NCBI RefSeq assembly: GCF_019974155.1
Contig: NZ_AP025158.1
Location: 682,001-746,000 of the forward strand
Origin: Thermus thermophilus
GTDB lineage: Bacteria; Deinococcota; Deinococci; Deinococcales; Thermaceae
Length of the DNA: 64,000 nucleotides
Direction of reading: 5' to 3'
The notes below the pieces were generated by a model. That model was given only the letters and a program-made list of their open reading frames with translations. It was not told the DNA's origin and made no database searches. A program made the translations under genes and the position numbers. Below, one piece after another: positions 41,676 through 50,196 of this stretch; positions within the stretch are counted from its first letter, which is position 1, and each line of letters opens with the position of its first letter.

Positions 41676-42440
41676 ATGCGTAAAGGATGGGTACTTCTTT
41701 TGGTCCTGGCCTTGGGCGCGGCCTTTGCCCAGGTGCGGAGCTTTGAGGAGATCAGGCGCTCCGGCGAGATCCGCATCGGCACCGAGGGGGCCTTCCCCCC
41801 CTTCAACTACTTTGACGAGCGGAACCAGCTCACCGGGTTTGAGGTGGACCTGGGCAACGCCATCGCCGGGCGGCTCGGCCTGAAGCCGCGCTGGATCGCC
41901 CAGTCCTTTGACACCCTGCTCATCCAGCTTAACCAGGGGCGGTTTGACTTCGTCATCGCCTCCCACGGCATCACCGAGGAGCGGGCCAAGGCGGTGGACT
42001 TCACCAACCCCCACTACTGCACCGGCGGGGTCATCGTGAGCCGGAAGGGGGGGGCGAGGGCGGCCAAGGACCTCCAGGGCAAGGTGGTGGGGGTCCAGGT
42101 GGGCACCACCTACATGGAGGCCGCCCAGAAGATCCCGGGCATCAAGGAGGTGCGCACCTACCAGCGGGATCCCGACGCCCTCCAGGACCTCCTCGCGGGC
42201 CGCATAGACGCCTGGATCACCGACCGCTTCGTGGCCAAGGAGGCCATCAAGGAAAGGAAGCTGGAGAACACCCTCCAGGTGGGCGAGCTCGTCTTCCAGG
42301 AGCGGGTGGCCATGGCCGTGGCCAAGGGGAACAAGAGCCTCCTGGACGCCTTGAACCGGGCTTTGGCCGAGCTGATGCAGAACGGCACCTACGCCCGCAT
42401 CAGCCAGAAGTGGTTCGGGGAGGACGTCCGCTGCAGATAA
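41676..42440 (+). CDS. polar amino-acid ABC transporter, substrate-binding protein
   Basis: This 254-residue protein has a signal peptide (MRKGWVLLLVLALGAAFA-Q) and is a type II periplasmic binding protein (SBP_bac_3): GEIRIGTEGAFPPFNYFDE, GFEVDLGNAIAGRLG, FDFVIASHGITEERAKAVDFTNPHY and QKWFGEDV at the end. Such proteins bind polar amino acids (for example glutamine, arginine or histidine). The matching permease follows at 42506; no ATPase gene is adjacent. A hairpin lies between the two genes, which may raise the amount of the binding protein over the permease. Confidence 0.88.
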   Translation: MRKGWVLLLVLALGAAFAQVRSFEEIRRSGEIRIGTEGAFPPFNYFDERNQLTGFEVDLGNAIAGRLGLKPRWIAQSFDTLLIQLNQGRFDFVIASHGITEERAKAVDFTNPHYCTGGVIVSRKGGARAAKDLQGKVVGVQVGTTYMEAAQKIPGIKEVRTYQRDPDALQDLLAGRIDAWITDRFVAKEAIKERKLENTLQVGELVFQERVAMAVAKGNKSLLDALNRALAELMQNGTYARISQKWFGEDVRCR

Positions 42441-42449
42441 CCCTGCCGC

Positions 42450-42499
42450 GCCCGGACGCCCAAAGGCCCTAAAGGCCCCAGGCCGTCCGGGCCCCTTTT
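42450..42499 (+). terminator. hairpin between binding protein and permease genes
   Basis: GCCCGGACG (42450-42458) pairs with CGTCCGGGC (42484-42492), with further GGCC pairing inside the loop, followed by CCCTTTT. The stem of 9 bp with a short T run suggests partial termination or protection of the receptor mRNA. Confidence 0.55.
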
Positions 42500-42505
42500 C
42501 GTCCC

Positions 42506-43291
42506 ATGCGGTACCTCCGCTTTTTCGCCCTCTTCCTTCTCCTCGTCCTCGGGTATTTCGCCCTCTTCCACGCCCTCTCCTGGGCTTTGGAGCGCTACTT
42601 CCTCCTCACGGGCTTCGGCCCCGAGCGGGCGGCCTCCGCCGGGCGGATCATGGCCCAGGGGGCCGAGGTGACCCTGAAGCTCACCCTCCTCTCGGGGGCG
42701 GCGGGGCTCGTCATCGGCGTCTTCGCCGGGATGGCGCGGCTTTCCCCCCGGGCCTGGGTGCGCCTGCCCGCCGCCTTCTACATCTGGGTCATCCGGGGAA
42801 CGCCCCTTCTCGTCCAGATCCTCTTCGCTTACAACGCCCTTCCCCTCCTCCTCCAGCCCCTCTGGCCGGGGGCGCAGCAGGCCCTCACCCCCTACTGGGC
42901 GGCCTTCATCGCCCTCGCCTTCAACGTGGGGGCCTACAACGCCGAGGTGGTCCGCGCCGGCATCCAGGCGATCCCCAAGGGGCAGTGGGAGGCCGCTTGG
43001 TCCTTGGGGCTTTCCGCCGCGGACACCATGCGCTTCATTATCCTGCCCCAGGCCCTGAGGATCGTGGTGCCCCCCTTGGTCAACAACGTGGTGGCCCTCC
43101 TCAAGGACTCCTCCCTGGCGAGCGTCATCACCCTCTTGGAGCTCGCCCTTTCCGGCCAGCGCATCATCTCCGCCACCTTCCGCCCCGTGGAGGTCTACTT
43201 GGCGGTGGCCGCGGTTTACCTCCTCCTCACCACCCTCCTCACCTTCTTCACCAACCTCCTGGAGCGGCGCCTCGCCCTGCCCAGCCGCTAA
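42506..43291 (+). CDS. polar amino-acid ABC transporter permease
   Basis: This 261-residue membrane protein has about five spans and the HisMQ-type signature: GVFAGMARLSPRAWVRLPAAFYIWVIRGTPLLVQI, FNVGAYNAEVVRAGIQAIPKGQWEAAWSLGLSAADTMRFIILPQALR. This is the EAA-like loop of polar amino-acid importers. It is the likely membrane partner of the binding protein at 41676. The ATPase must be encoded elsewhere. Its TAA stop is the first triplet of the repeat R4. Confidence 0.88.
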   Translation: MRYLRFFALFLLLVLGYFALFHALSWALERYFLLTGFGPERAASAGRIMAQGAEVTLKLTLLSGAAGLVIGVFAGMARLSPRAWVRLPAAFYIWVIRGTPLLVQILFAYNALPLLLQPLWPGAQQALTPYWAAFIALAFNVGAYNAEVVRAGIQAIPKGQWEAAWSLGLSAADTMRFIILPQALRIVVPPLVNNVVALLKDSSLASVITLLELALSGQRIISATFRPVEVYLAVAAVYLLLTTLLTFFTNLLERRLALPSR

Positions 43292-43330
43292 GTGCCCCGC
43301 CTGCGGCGAAATCCACGTGCGGACACTTAG
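43289..43330 (+). repeat. dispersed palindromic repeat, copy R4 (internally deleted, 42 bp)
   Basis: TAAGTGCCCCGCC starts the copy; the right end GCGAAATCCACGTGC, then GGACACTTAG matches R2. The middle of the element is missing. The TAA is the stop codon of the amino-acid permease gene. The TAAACT box for valS begins right after the repeat. Confidence 0.68.
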
Positions 43331-43336
43331 TAAACT
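43331..43336 (+). promoter_or_regulatory. possible -10 box for valS
   Basis: TAAACT begins 1 nt after the R4 repeat end and ends 9 nt before the valS ATG at 43346. The -35 would lie inside the repeat and has no clear match. Confidence 0.35.
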
Positions 43337-43345
43337 GGGCTTAGC

Positions 43346-45934
43346 ATGGACCTGCCCAAGGCCTACGATCCCAAGTCCGTGGAGCCCAAGTGGGCGGAGA
43401 AGTGGGCGAAGAACCCCTTCGTGGCGAACCCCAAAAGCGGCAAGCCCCCCTTCGTCATCTTCATGCCGCCCCCGAACGTCACCGGCTCCCTCCACATGGG
43501 CCACGCCCTGGACAACAGCCTCCAGGACGCCCTCATCCGCTACAAGCGCATGCGGGGGTTTGAGGCGGTGTGGCTTCCCGGCACCGACCACGCCGGCATC
43601 GCCACCCAGGTGGTGGTGGAGCGCCTCCTCCTCAAGGAGGGGAAGACCCGGCACGACCTGGGGCGGGAGAAGTTCTTGGAAAGGGTCTGGCAGTGGAAGG
43701 AGGCGTCCGGGGGGACGATCCTCAAGCAGCTCAAGCGCCTCGGGGCGAGCGCCGACTGGAGCCGGGAGGCCTTCACCATGGACGAGAAGCGCTCCCGCGC
43801 GGTGCGCTACGCCTTCAGCCGCTACTACCACGAGGGCCTCGCCTACCGGGCCCCGAGGCTCGTGAACTGGTGCCCCCGGTGCGAGACCACCCTCTCGGAC
43901 CTCGAGGTGGAGACCGAGCCCACCCCCGGCAAGCTCTACACCCTGCGCTACGAGGTGGAGGGGGGAGGCTCCATAGAGATCGCCACCGTCCGCCCCGAGA
44001 CGGTCTTCGCCGACCAGGCCATCGCCGTCCACCCCGAGGACGAGCGCTACCGGCACCTCATCGGCAAAAGGGCCCGGATCCCCCTCACGGGGATCTGGAT
44101 CCCTATTCTCGCCGACCCCGCCGTGGAGAAGGACTTCGGCACCGGGGCCCTCAAGGTCACCCCGGCCCACGACCCCCTGGACTACGAGATCGGGGAGCGC
44201 CACGGCCTAAAGCCCGTTTCCGTCATCAACCTCGAGGGGAGGATGGAGGGGGAGAGGGTCCCCGAGGCCCTAAGGGGCCTGGACCGCTTTGAGGCCCGGA
44301 AGCGGGCGGTGGAGCTTTTCCGGGAGGCGGGGCACCTGGTGAAGGAGGAGGACTACACCATTGCCCTCGCCACCTGCTCCCGCTGCGGCACCCCCATTGA
44401 GTACGCTATTTTCCCCCAGTGGTGGCTCAGGATGAAGCCCCTCGCGGAGGAGGTCCTAAGGGGCCTAAGGCGGGGGGACATCGCCTTCGTCCCCGAGCGC
44501 TGGAAGAAGGTGAACATGGACTGGCTGGAGGGGGTCAAGGACTGGAACATCTCCCGGCAGCTTTGGTGGGGGCACCAGATCCCCGCCTGGTACTGCGAGG
44601 ACTGCCAGGCGGTGAACGTGCCCCGCCCCGAGCGGTACCTGGAGGACCCCACCTCCTGCGAGGCCTGCGGGAGCCCCCGCTTAAAACGGGACGAGGACGT
44701 CTTTGACACCTGGTTCTCCTCGGCCCTTTGGCCCCTTTCCACCCTGGGCTGGCCCGAGGAGACGGAGGACCTCAAGGCCTTCTACCCCGGGGACGTGCTG
44801 GTCACGGGGTACGACATCCTCTTCCTGTGGGTGTCCCGCATGGAGGTCTCGGGCTACCACTTCATGGGGGAGAGGCCCTTTAAGACCGTCCTCCTCCACG
44901 GCCTCGTGCTGGACGAAAAGGGCCAGAAGATGTCCAAGTCCAAGGGGAACGTCATAGACCCCTTGGAGATGGTGGAGCGCTACGGGGCGGACGCCCTTCG
45001 CTTCGCCCTCATCTACCTCGCCACGGGGGGGCAGGACATCAGGCTGGACCTCCGCTGGCTGGAGATGGCCCGCAACTTCGCCAACAAGCTCTACAACGCC
45101 GCCCGCTTCGTCCTCCTCTCCCGGGAAGGCTTCCAGGCCAAGGAGGACACCCCAACCCTGGCGGACCGCTTCATGCGAAGCCGCCTAAGCCGGGGCGTGG
45201 AGGAGATCACCGCCCTCTACGAGGCCCTGGACCTGGCCCAGGCGGCCCGGGAGGTTTATGAGCTCGTCTGGAGCGAGTTCTGCGACTGGTACCTGGAGGC
45301 GGCCAAGCCCGCCCTCAAGGCGGGGAACGCCCACACCCTGAGGACCCTTGAGGAGGCCCTCGCCGTCCTCCTCAAGCTCCTCCACCCCATGATGCCTTTC
45401 CTCACCAGCGAGCTCTACCAGGCCCTCACCGGCAAGGAGGAACTCGCCCTCGAGGCCTGGCCCGAGCCCGGGGAAAAGGACGAGGAGGCCGAGAGGGCCT
45501 TTGAGGCCCTGAGGCAGGCGGTGACGGCGGTGAGGGCCCTGAAGGCCGAGGCCGGGCTTCCCCCGGGCCAGGAGGTGCGGGTCTACCTCGAGGGGGAGAC
45601 CGCCCCCGTGCGGGAGAACCTGGAGGTCTTCCGCTTCTTGAGCCGGGCCGACCTCCTCCCCGAAAGGCCGGCGAAGGCCCTGGTCAAGGCCATGCCCCGG
45701 GTGACGGCCCGCATGCCCTTGGAGGGACTTCTGGACCTGGAGGAGTGGCGGCGCCGCCAGGAGAAGCGCCTAAAGGAGCTCCTCGCCCTCGCGGAGAAGA
45801 GCCAAAAGAAGCTTTCCACCCCGGGCTTCAGGGAAAAGGCCCCCAAGGAGGTGGTGGAGGCGGAGGAGGCGCGGCTTAGGGAGAACCTGGCGCAGGCCGA
45901 GAGGATCCGGGAGGCCCTCAGCCAAATAGGGTGA
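43346..45934 (+). CDS. valS: valyl-tRNA synthetase
   Basis: This 862-residue class I synthetase has the HIGH region PPPNVTGSLHMGHALDNS, CP1 editing domain (GTDHAGIATQVVVE and later zinc-like clusters WCPRCETTLSD and CEDCQAVNVPRPERYLEDPTSCEACGSPRLKRDEDVFDTWFSSALWP), KMSKSKGNVIDP near residue 530, an anticodon-binding domain and the C-terminal coiled-coil arm (KRLKELLALAEKSQKK). T. thermophilus ValRS is about this long. The 3' end overlaps a truncated minus-strand gene by 17 bp. Confidence 0.97.
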   Translation: MDLPKAYDPKSVEPKWAEKWAKNPFVANPKSGKPPFVIFMPPPNVTGSLHMGHALDNSLQDALIRYKRMRGFEAVWLPGTDHAGIATQVVVERLLLKEGKTRHDLGREKFLERVWQWKEASGGTILKQLKRLGASADWSREAFTMDEKRSRAVRYAFSRYYHEGLAYRAPRLVNWCPRCETTLSDLEVETEPTPGKLYTLRYEVEGGGSIEIATVRPETVFADQAIAVHPEDERYRHLIGKRARIPLTGIWIPILADPAVEKDFGTGALKVTPAHDPLDYEIGERHGLKPVSVINLEGRMEGERVPEALRGLDRFEARKRAVELFREAGHLVKEEDYTIALATCSRCGTPIEYAIFPQWWLRMKPLAEEVLRGLRRGDIAFVPERWKKVNMDWLEGVKDWNISRQLWWGHQIPAWYCEDCQAVNVPRPERYLEDPTSCEACGSPRLKRDEDVFDTWFSSALWPLSTLGWPEETEDLKAFYPGDVLVTGYDILFLWVSRMEVSGYHFMGERPFKTVLLHGLVLDEKGQKMSKSKGNVIDPLEMVERYGADALRFALIYLATGGQDIRLDLRWLEMARNFANKLYNAARFVLLSREGFQAKEDTPTLADRFMRSRLSRGVEEITALYEALDLAQAAREVYELVWSEFCDWYLEAAKPALKAGNAHTLRTLEEALAVLLKLLHPMMPFLTSELYQALTGKEELALEAWPEPGEKDEEAERAFEALRQAVTAVRALKAEAGLPPGQEVRVYLEGETAPVRENLEVFRFLSRADLLPERPAKALVKAMPRVTARMPLEGLLDLEEWRRRQEKRLKELLALAEKSQKKLSTPGFREKAPKEVVEAEEARLRENLAQAERIREALSQIG

Positions 45935-46062
45935 GCCGGGGGTCCGAGGCCTCCCCGGGGGCCTCCACCACCCCCTCGGCGAGCCTCAGGTTCACGGTGA
46001 GGAAGGGAAACCGCTCCAGGGGGTCTAGGTCCACGAGGGGCCTGTCCGGGGCGAGGAGGTAA
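45918..46062 (-). pseudogene. 3' fragment of a gene cut by an IS copy
   Basis: On the minus strand an open frame enters from the IS end and continues 48 codons to TGA 45918, including DRPLVDLDPLERFPFLTVNL and ASDPRLTLFG at the C-terminus. Codon composition is typical of real genes here. The start is missing because the deleted IS copy (46063-46610) abuts it, and no other half is found on the far side of the IS. The sequence is not recognised. It overlaps the 3' end of valS by 17 bp, as genuine neighbours do in this genome. Confidence 0.55.
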
Positions 46063-46610
46063 GAGGCTGTCGTAAAAGCCCGCCATCAAACCTCATGCGG
46101 CCCTAGCCAGCCGCTTCACCAACAAGCGTAGCATGCCCAGATACACCCAGGCCTCGCTCACCCGAGGATTTTGCACAAGGTAGCCTGACGGCTGACCGTA
46201 GTCCTTGGACAACCGCCGGTTCCGCCCAAGCCAAGCGAAGGTCCGCTCCACCACCCACCGCTTGGGCAAGGGCTTGAACCCCCTCTCCCGCGGAAGCTCC
46301 GGCGCCTCTTCCCCCTCCCGCACCCAGACCCCTCGCACCCCCGCGTAGGGACGGGCCACCACCTCAAGCTCCAGCCCCAGGGAAGAAGCGAGCCCCTTGA
46401 GGCCCCGGTACCCCCAGTCCACAAACAGCTTCCGCACCCGGGGCCAGGAGGAAAAGTCCATCCCAAGAGCACCTCGGCACCTTGGCGGCCGCCGGGCTTG
46501 GGGGCGGGGATGAGGGGCTCCAGGAGGGCCCATCCCTCGTCCGTCAAACCGCTGGGGTGTGCCCTACGAAGAGCCACCCTTCGGGCATAACACGCTTTTA
46601 CGACAGCCTC
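46063..46610 (-). mobile_element. IS5-type copy 2, internally deleted (548 bp)
   Basis: Both 16-bp inverted ends are intact (GAGGCTGTCGTAAAAG at 46063 and CTTTTACGACAGCCTC ending 46610). About 360 bp of the transposase middle present in copy 1 is missing. The flanks are TAA and TTA, so no exact duplication remains, consistent with recombination or flank loss. It is a non-autonomous derivative that could move only if an active transposase acts in trans. Confidence 0.8.
46093..46581 (-). pseudogene. IS5-type transposase with internal deletion
   Basis: The N-terminal GLTDEGWALLEPLIPAPKPGGR and the C-terminal WPRVRKLFVDWGYRGLKG to LVKRLARAA parts are present, but the middle, including the first catalytic aspartate, is gone and the two parts are in different frames at the junction. 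The KDYGQPSGYLVQNPRVSEA stretch matches copy 3, not copy 1. The protein cannot be functional. Confidence 0.8.
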
Positions 46611-46680
46611 TTAATGGCCTCCTTAGCGGAGGGTTTTGCAGCTTGCTCGCTTTGCCTGTCCCTTTCCCCTTGGCCCCGCC

Positions 46681-47859
46681 TTAGAGCCCCTGGAGGAAGC
46701 GGAGGAGGGCCTCCCGGTCCTCCTTGGGCAGGCCCATGAAGCGCCGCTTGGCTTCCTCGGCCTCCCCGCCGTGCCAGAGGATGGCCTCCTCAAGGCTTTG
46801 CGCCCGCCCGTCGTGGAGGTAGACTTCCTCCCCCAGGACCTTGCGGGTGAGGCCGATCCCCCAAAGGGGCGGGGTACGCCATTCCGCGGGGGAGGCCGCG
46901 CCTTCCACTACCCCGTCGGCGAGGGCCTCCCCCATGTCGTGGAGGAGGAGGTCGGTGTAGGCGGGAAGCCCCCCAAGGTGCTCCCGGTGGCAGCTTGCAC
47001 ATCCCACCTCCCGGAAGAGCCTTTTCCCCCGCAGGTCCTCGGGGAGGTGCCGGGGGGCGGGCACCGCCAGGTGCGCCACGTAAAAGACCACCCGTTCCAG
47101 CTCCTCCACGCTCACCTCGGCCCGCCCCTCCTCCGGGAAGAGGGGCGTGGAAAGCCCCATATCCTCCCGATAAGCCAGGGCGCTCTGCTCCAAGAGGCTT
47201 GCCGCGCTCGCCTTCCAGCCGAAGCGGCCAAGCCCCCCTTCTAAGCGGGCCACCCTTCCCGAGATCCCATCCCCGTCTTGGTCCTGAGGGTCTTCTAGGG
47301 CCAGGATGATTGTCTCGGGAACCTTTTCCAAAAGTCCGGCCCCGAAGACGGGTGGGGCGATGCGGAGGCTGTAAGCCCCGGGCACGGGTTTCCCCTCGGG
47401 GTCCAGGACCCTCAAGCGGGGGCGCCTTAGGCGGTAGGGCGTACCGTCGGGATAGCGGCCTTCTACCTCCTCCCAGTGGAGCTCCAACCGGCCCTCCGGG
47501 GTGTAGCCGGGAAGGGCATGGTCCTGGAGCTGAAGGCCGAAGAGGGGATGGGGGGATTGCCCGTCCAGGGCCCGGGTGCGCACCAAAGCCTCGCTTCTTT
47601 CCGCGAAAAGGGGCCTTCCCCGCCCGTCCCCCACGTGGCAGCCCGCGCAGGACTGGTGAACGAAGCGGGGCCCGAGCCCGTCCTCCCGCACAAAGACCCG
47701 GTGGAAGGCCTGATCACCGAGGCGGAAGGTTTCCAAGGCCTCCTCGGGGAGGCCGGGCAGGGGATGCCCGAAGGCGCGGGAGGAGGAATCCTGAACCAGG
47801 TACCGGGCGGGAAGCCAGGCGAGGAGAAGGGGAAGAAACCCGAGAAGAAGGCGGCGCAT
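46681..47859 (-). CDS. di-heme c-type protein (DUF1111 family)
   Basis: This 392-residue exported protein has a signal segment (LLLGFLPLLLAWLPA) and two c-type heme motifs, CAGCH (about residue 72) and CASCH (about 290). Phrases such as RFVHQSCAGCHVGDGRGRPLF, HALPGYTPEGR and RTPPLWGIGLTRKVLGEEVYLHDGRA fit the DUF1111 'thiol oxidoreductase' group, distant relatives of di-heme peroxidases. In other bacteria these genes follow imelysin genes in iron-uptake loci, as here. ATG 47859 is chosen; ATG 47865 lies two codons upstream. It is the last gene of the heme/iron operon. Confidence 0.8.
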   Translation of the reverse strand: MRRLLLGFLPLLLAWLPARYLVQDSSSRAFGHPLPGLPEEALETFRLGDQAFHRVFVREDGLGPRFVHQSCAGCHVGDGRGRPLFAERSEALVRTRALDGQSPHPLFGLQLQDHALPGYTPEGRLELHWEEVEGRYPDGTPYRLRRPRLRVLDPEGKPVPGAYSLRIAPPVFGAGLLEKVPETIILALEDPQDQDGDGISGRVARLEGGLGRFGWKASAASLLEQSALAYREDMGLSTPLFPEEGRAEVSVEELERVVFYVAHLAVPAPRHLPEDLRGKRLFREVGCASCHREHLGGLPAYTDLLLHDMGEALADGVVEGAASPAEWRTPPLWGIGLTRKVLGEEVYLHDGRAQSLEEAILWHGGEAEEAKRRFMGLPKEDREALLRFLQGL

Positions 47860-47912
47860 ACCCATCGTCCATGGGAGGGAAGCGCCCGGGGCCCTTAGGC
47901 CCCGGGCACCGG

Positions 47913-48959
47913 TTAGCGGAGGAGGTCCTCCAAGGCCTTGACCAGAGGCTCCACCTCTTCCTTGGGCGCCGCGGTGCGCACCTTGGCCTCGAGGGCCTCC
48001 ACGAGCTTCAAGGCCTCCTCCTCCCGGGGCGTCCCGGCGAGGGCGGCCTTGAGCCCCTCCAGGGCCTCGAGGCCCTCGTCCACCTCCCCCTCGCCGAGGT
48101 ACTCCTCGCGGAAGGCGCGAAGCCAAAGGAGGACGCGCCTCTCCGCCCCACCTACAGGTGCCTTCTCCAATGCGGCGTAGAGGTCCCGAGCCCGGGCGAG
48201 GGCCAAGGCCACCTTGGGGTCGTCCCACGCCTCCTCCAGGGGGCTCGGCAGGGCAGCCACGGCCTGCTCCAGGTCCAGGGCCAGGGCCCAGGCGGGCCCG
48301 GGCAAGGGCAGGAGGGCGAGGGCCTTGGCGAGCCCCCGGGCGTTCGCCCGGTAGTCCTCAGCGGAAGCTTTGGCGTAGGGGCTTTCCGGACGCTTGAGCT
48401 TTTCGGAGAAGAGCTCCTCGGCGAGCTCCAGGCTTGCGGCGTAGAGCTCTTCCTTGAGCTCCTCCTCCGGGGTCTTCTCCAGGTAGTCCAGATAGGCCCG
48501 GCGCAGGGCCGCGGCCTTCTCCGCCAGGTCCCGGGCGAGGCGGGCAAAGTGGCGGGCCGCTTCTGGGGCGCGGGCGGGCTCCTGGAAGAGGAGGTACTCC
48601 AGGGCGTGGAAGCCTCGGACCTCCGGGGGAAGGTCCGCCACCGGGCTTCCCAAAGTCCGCTTCAGGTCCTCGGGGCTTATGGGCCAGGTGTCTATGTAGG
48701 GGTCAAACTCCCCCACGGGGCCGAAGGCGAAGGCCTCGAGCTCCTCCCACGGCACCCGCGCTGCGAGCCAGAGGAGCCTTAGGCGGTTCAGCCCCTCGGT
48801 GGTGGGTCCGCCCGCGTAGGCCTCCGCCGCCTCCGCGAGCACCTCCGTTCCCCCGGCAAGCCCCAGGAGAAGGGGCTCCACCGTTTGGCGGAGGTCTCCC
48901 TTGAAGCCTTGGGCCAGGGCCACGCCGAACAACACCAAACCGATGCCGATCCGTCTCAT
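47913..48959 (-). CDS. imelysin family periplasmic protein
   Basis: This 348-residue protein has a signal peptide (RIGIGLVLFGVALA-Q) and an all-helical imelysin fold with the GFHALEYLLF motif near residue 115, the GxHxxE signature of the family. Imelysin-like proteins (IrpA, EfeO-like) sit in the periplasm or outer membrane and take part in iron acquisition; the old protease name is probably wrong. Its ATG overlaps the upstream receptor's stop (ATGA), and the di-heme gene follows by 47 bp. Iron handling is the likely role by context. Confidence 0.82.
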   Translation of the reverse strand: MRRIGIGLVLFGVALAQGFKGDLRQTVEPLLLGLAGGTEVLAEAAEAYAGGPTTEGLNRLRLLWLAARVPWEELEAFAFGPVGEFDPYIDTWPISPEDLKRTLGSPVADLPPEVRGFHALEYLLFQEPARAPEAARHFARLARDLAEKAAALRRAYLDYLEKTPEEELKEELYAASLELAEELFSEKLKRPESPYAKASAEDYRANARGLAKALALLPLPGPAWALALDLEQAVAALPSPLEEAWDDPKVALALARARDLYAALEKAPVGGAERRVLLWLRAFREEYLGEGEVDEGLEALEGLKAALAGTPREEEALKLVEALEAKVRTAAPKEEVEPLVKALEDLLR

Positions 48960-49870
48960 CGCTTACCTCCTAGAGCGCGCCATACCTCCTCCACCAGGAC
49001 TCGGGCGGAGTGGGGCCCGCCGTAGGTCCAGGTGGTGGAGGCCAAGGGAAGGATCTGGGCCTGGGAGAGCCGGAGCAAGGGGCCCACCGCCGGGTCTTTG
49101 AAGGGGTTATTCTCGGGCTGAGCGATGAGGAAGACGAGGACCCCGGGGTTTTCCCGCACAAGCCGCACGAGCCCCTCGGGGCCTACGCGGGAGAGGCCGT
49201 AGGCCTCGGCCTTCCCTTTCCAGGCGTTCTTGAGACCGATGCGTTCTAGGAGTTCTGAGGCTAAGGTGGCCCGAGTGAAGACGTTGTAGACCTTCTCCCG
49301 GGCCCAGGCCTGGACCAGGAGGAAAGGCCTTCCCGCAAGGCCGTGATCCTGCAGGCTTTGGCCGATTTGGGCGAGGAAGCGCTTGAGATCCTCGAGTACC
49401 TTCTGGCCTTCCCTTTCCTTGCCCACAAGACGGGCGTGGAGGAGGAAGTGCCGCTCCATGGCGGCAAGCTGCCCCTCCGGAGGCAGGTAGTCGTAAAGGG
49501 CGGTGGGGGCAATGCGGGAAAGCTCAGGGTAGAGTCTTCCCTGAAAGCCCGTATAGCCCAAGATTAGGTCTGGCTTTAGGGCGGCCAGGCGTTCCAGGTT
49601 GGGGGCAGTGCGGCCCCCTAGGTTTTGGATGTCCGGGGGGAGGCTTAACCGCACCCACCGGGGGAAGTCCTCGAGGTCCGCCCCGGCGATGGGCTTCACC
49701 TCGAGGAGAAGGAGGTCCTCGAGGGGGCGCCAGTCCAAGGCCACCACCCGCTTGGGCGGGGCCGAGAGGCAAACCTCTCCCAGGTCATGGGCCACCCGCC
49801 CCGCAGGGCAAGCGGCCTGGGCCAAAGCCAAAGAAGTGACCCATCCAACCAGCCAAAGAGTCCTCTGCAT
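48956..49870 (-). CDS. iron/siderophore ABC substrate-binding protein
   Basis: This 304-residue protein has a signal peptide (LWLVGWVTSLALAQA-A) and the two-lobed fold of class III binding proteins linked by a long helix: PKRVVALDWRPLEDLLLL, NLERLAALKPDLILGY and RVLVEEVWRAL. It resembles FecB/FhuD-type siderophore receptors more than the HmuT-like protein at 52093. Only one permease and ATPase are encoded here, so two receptors may share them, or this one uses a transporter elsewhere. ATG 49870 is 11 bp after the small CxC gene. The ligand is unknown. Confidence 0.82.
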   Translation of the reverse strand: MQRTLWLVGWVTSLALAQAACPAGRVAHDLGEVCLSAPPKRVVALDWRPLEDLLLLEVKPIAGADLEDFPRWVRLSLPPDIQNLGGRTAPNLERLAALKPDLILGYTGFQGRLYPELSRIAPTALYDYLPPEGQLAAMERHFLLHARLVGKEREGQKVLEDLKRFLAQIGQSLQDHGLAGRPFLLVQAWAREKVYNVFTRATLASELLERIGLKNAWKGKAEAYGLSRVGPEGLVRLVRENPGVLVFLIAQPENNPFKDPAVGPLLRLSQAQILPLASTTWTYGGPHSARVLVEEVWRALGGKR

Positions 49871-49881
49871 CGCTCTCTCCT

Positions 49882-50196
49882 TTAGTTCAGGTGACGGAGC
49901 GGGACTAGGGGTTCTTCCTTCTTCGGGGGAAGCCCTTGACGTAGGAGCCGGAGGAGCTCCCATCCTTCCCCTTGCCGGAATCTAAGGCCCACCGAACCGA
50001 GCCAAACCACTCCCTCGTCGCCTCCGCGGGTGAGGAGGTCCTGCAGTACCTGGGCCAGGAAGATGAGCCCCTCCGACGTGAGACGGAAGGTGGCCGCATC
50101 CCAGTGGAGGTGGTAGGTACCCCCGTTGCAGGAGCAACGAGCCAGGTAGCGGTCCTCGGAGAGCCGGGCCACCACCTCGGCGTGCTCAGGCTCCAC
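49882..50196 (-). CDS. small CxC-containing protein of the heme operon
   Basis: This 104-residue cytoplasmic protein begins VEPEHAEVVARLSEDRYLARCSCNGGTYHLHW. The RCSCNG-x-YHLHW segment, with two cysteines and two histidines close together, looks like a metal or heme contact site. The rest contains LTSEGLIFLAQVLQDLL and a lysine-rich end. GTG 50196 overlaps the hmuV stop by 11 bp, so it is translated with the ATPase. No family was recognised. Its place inside the heme uptake operon suggests a role in metal or heme handling, but this is inference. Confidence 0.6.
   Translation of the reverse strand: MEPEHAEVVARLSEDRYLARCSCNGGTYHLHWDAATFRLTSEGLIFLAQVLQDLLTRGGDEGVVWLGSVGLRFRQGEGWELLRLLRQGLPPKKEEPLVPLRHLN

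Noticed and set aside
47913-48959. Imelysin as an insulin-cleaving protease
   Set aside because: No HExxH zinc protease motif is seen. The GxHxxE signature and iron-operon context fit an iron-handling role.
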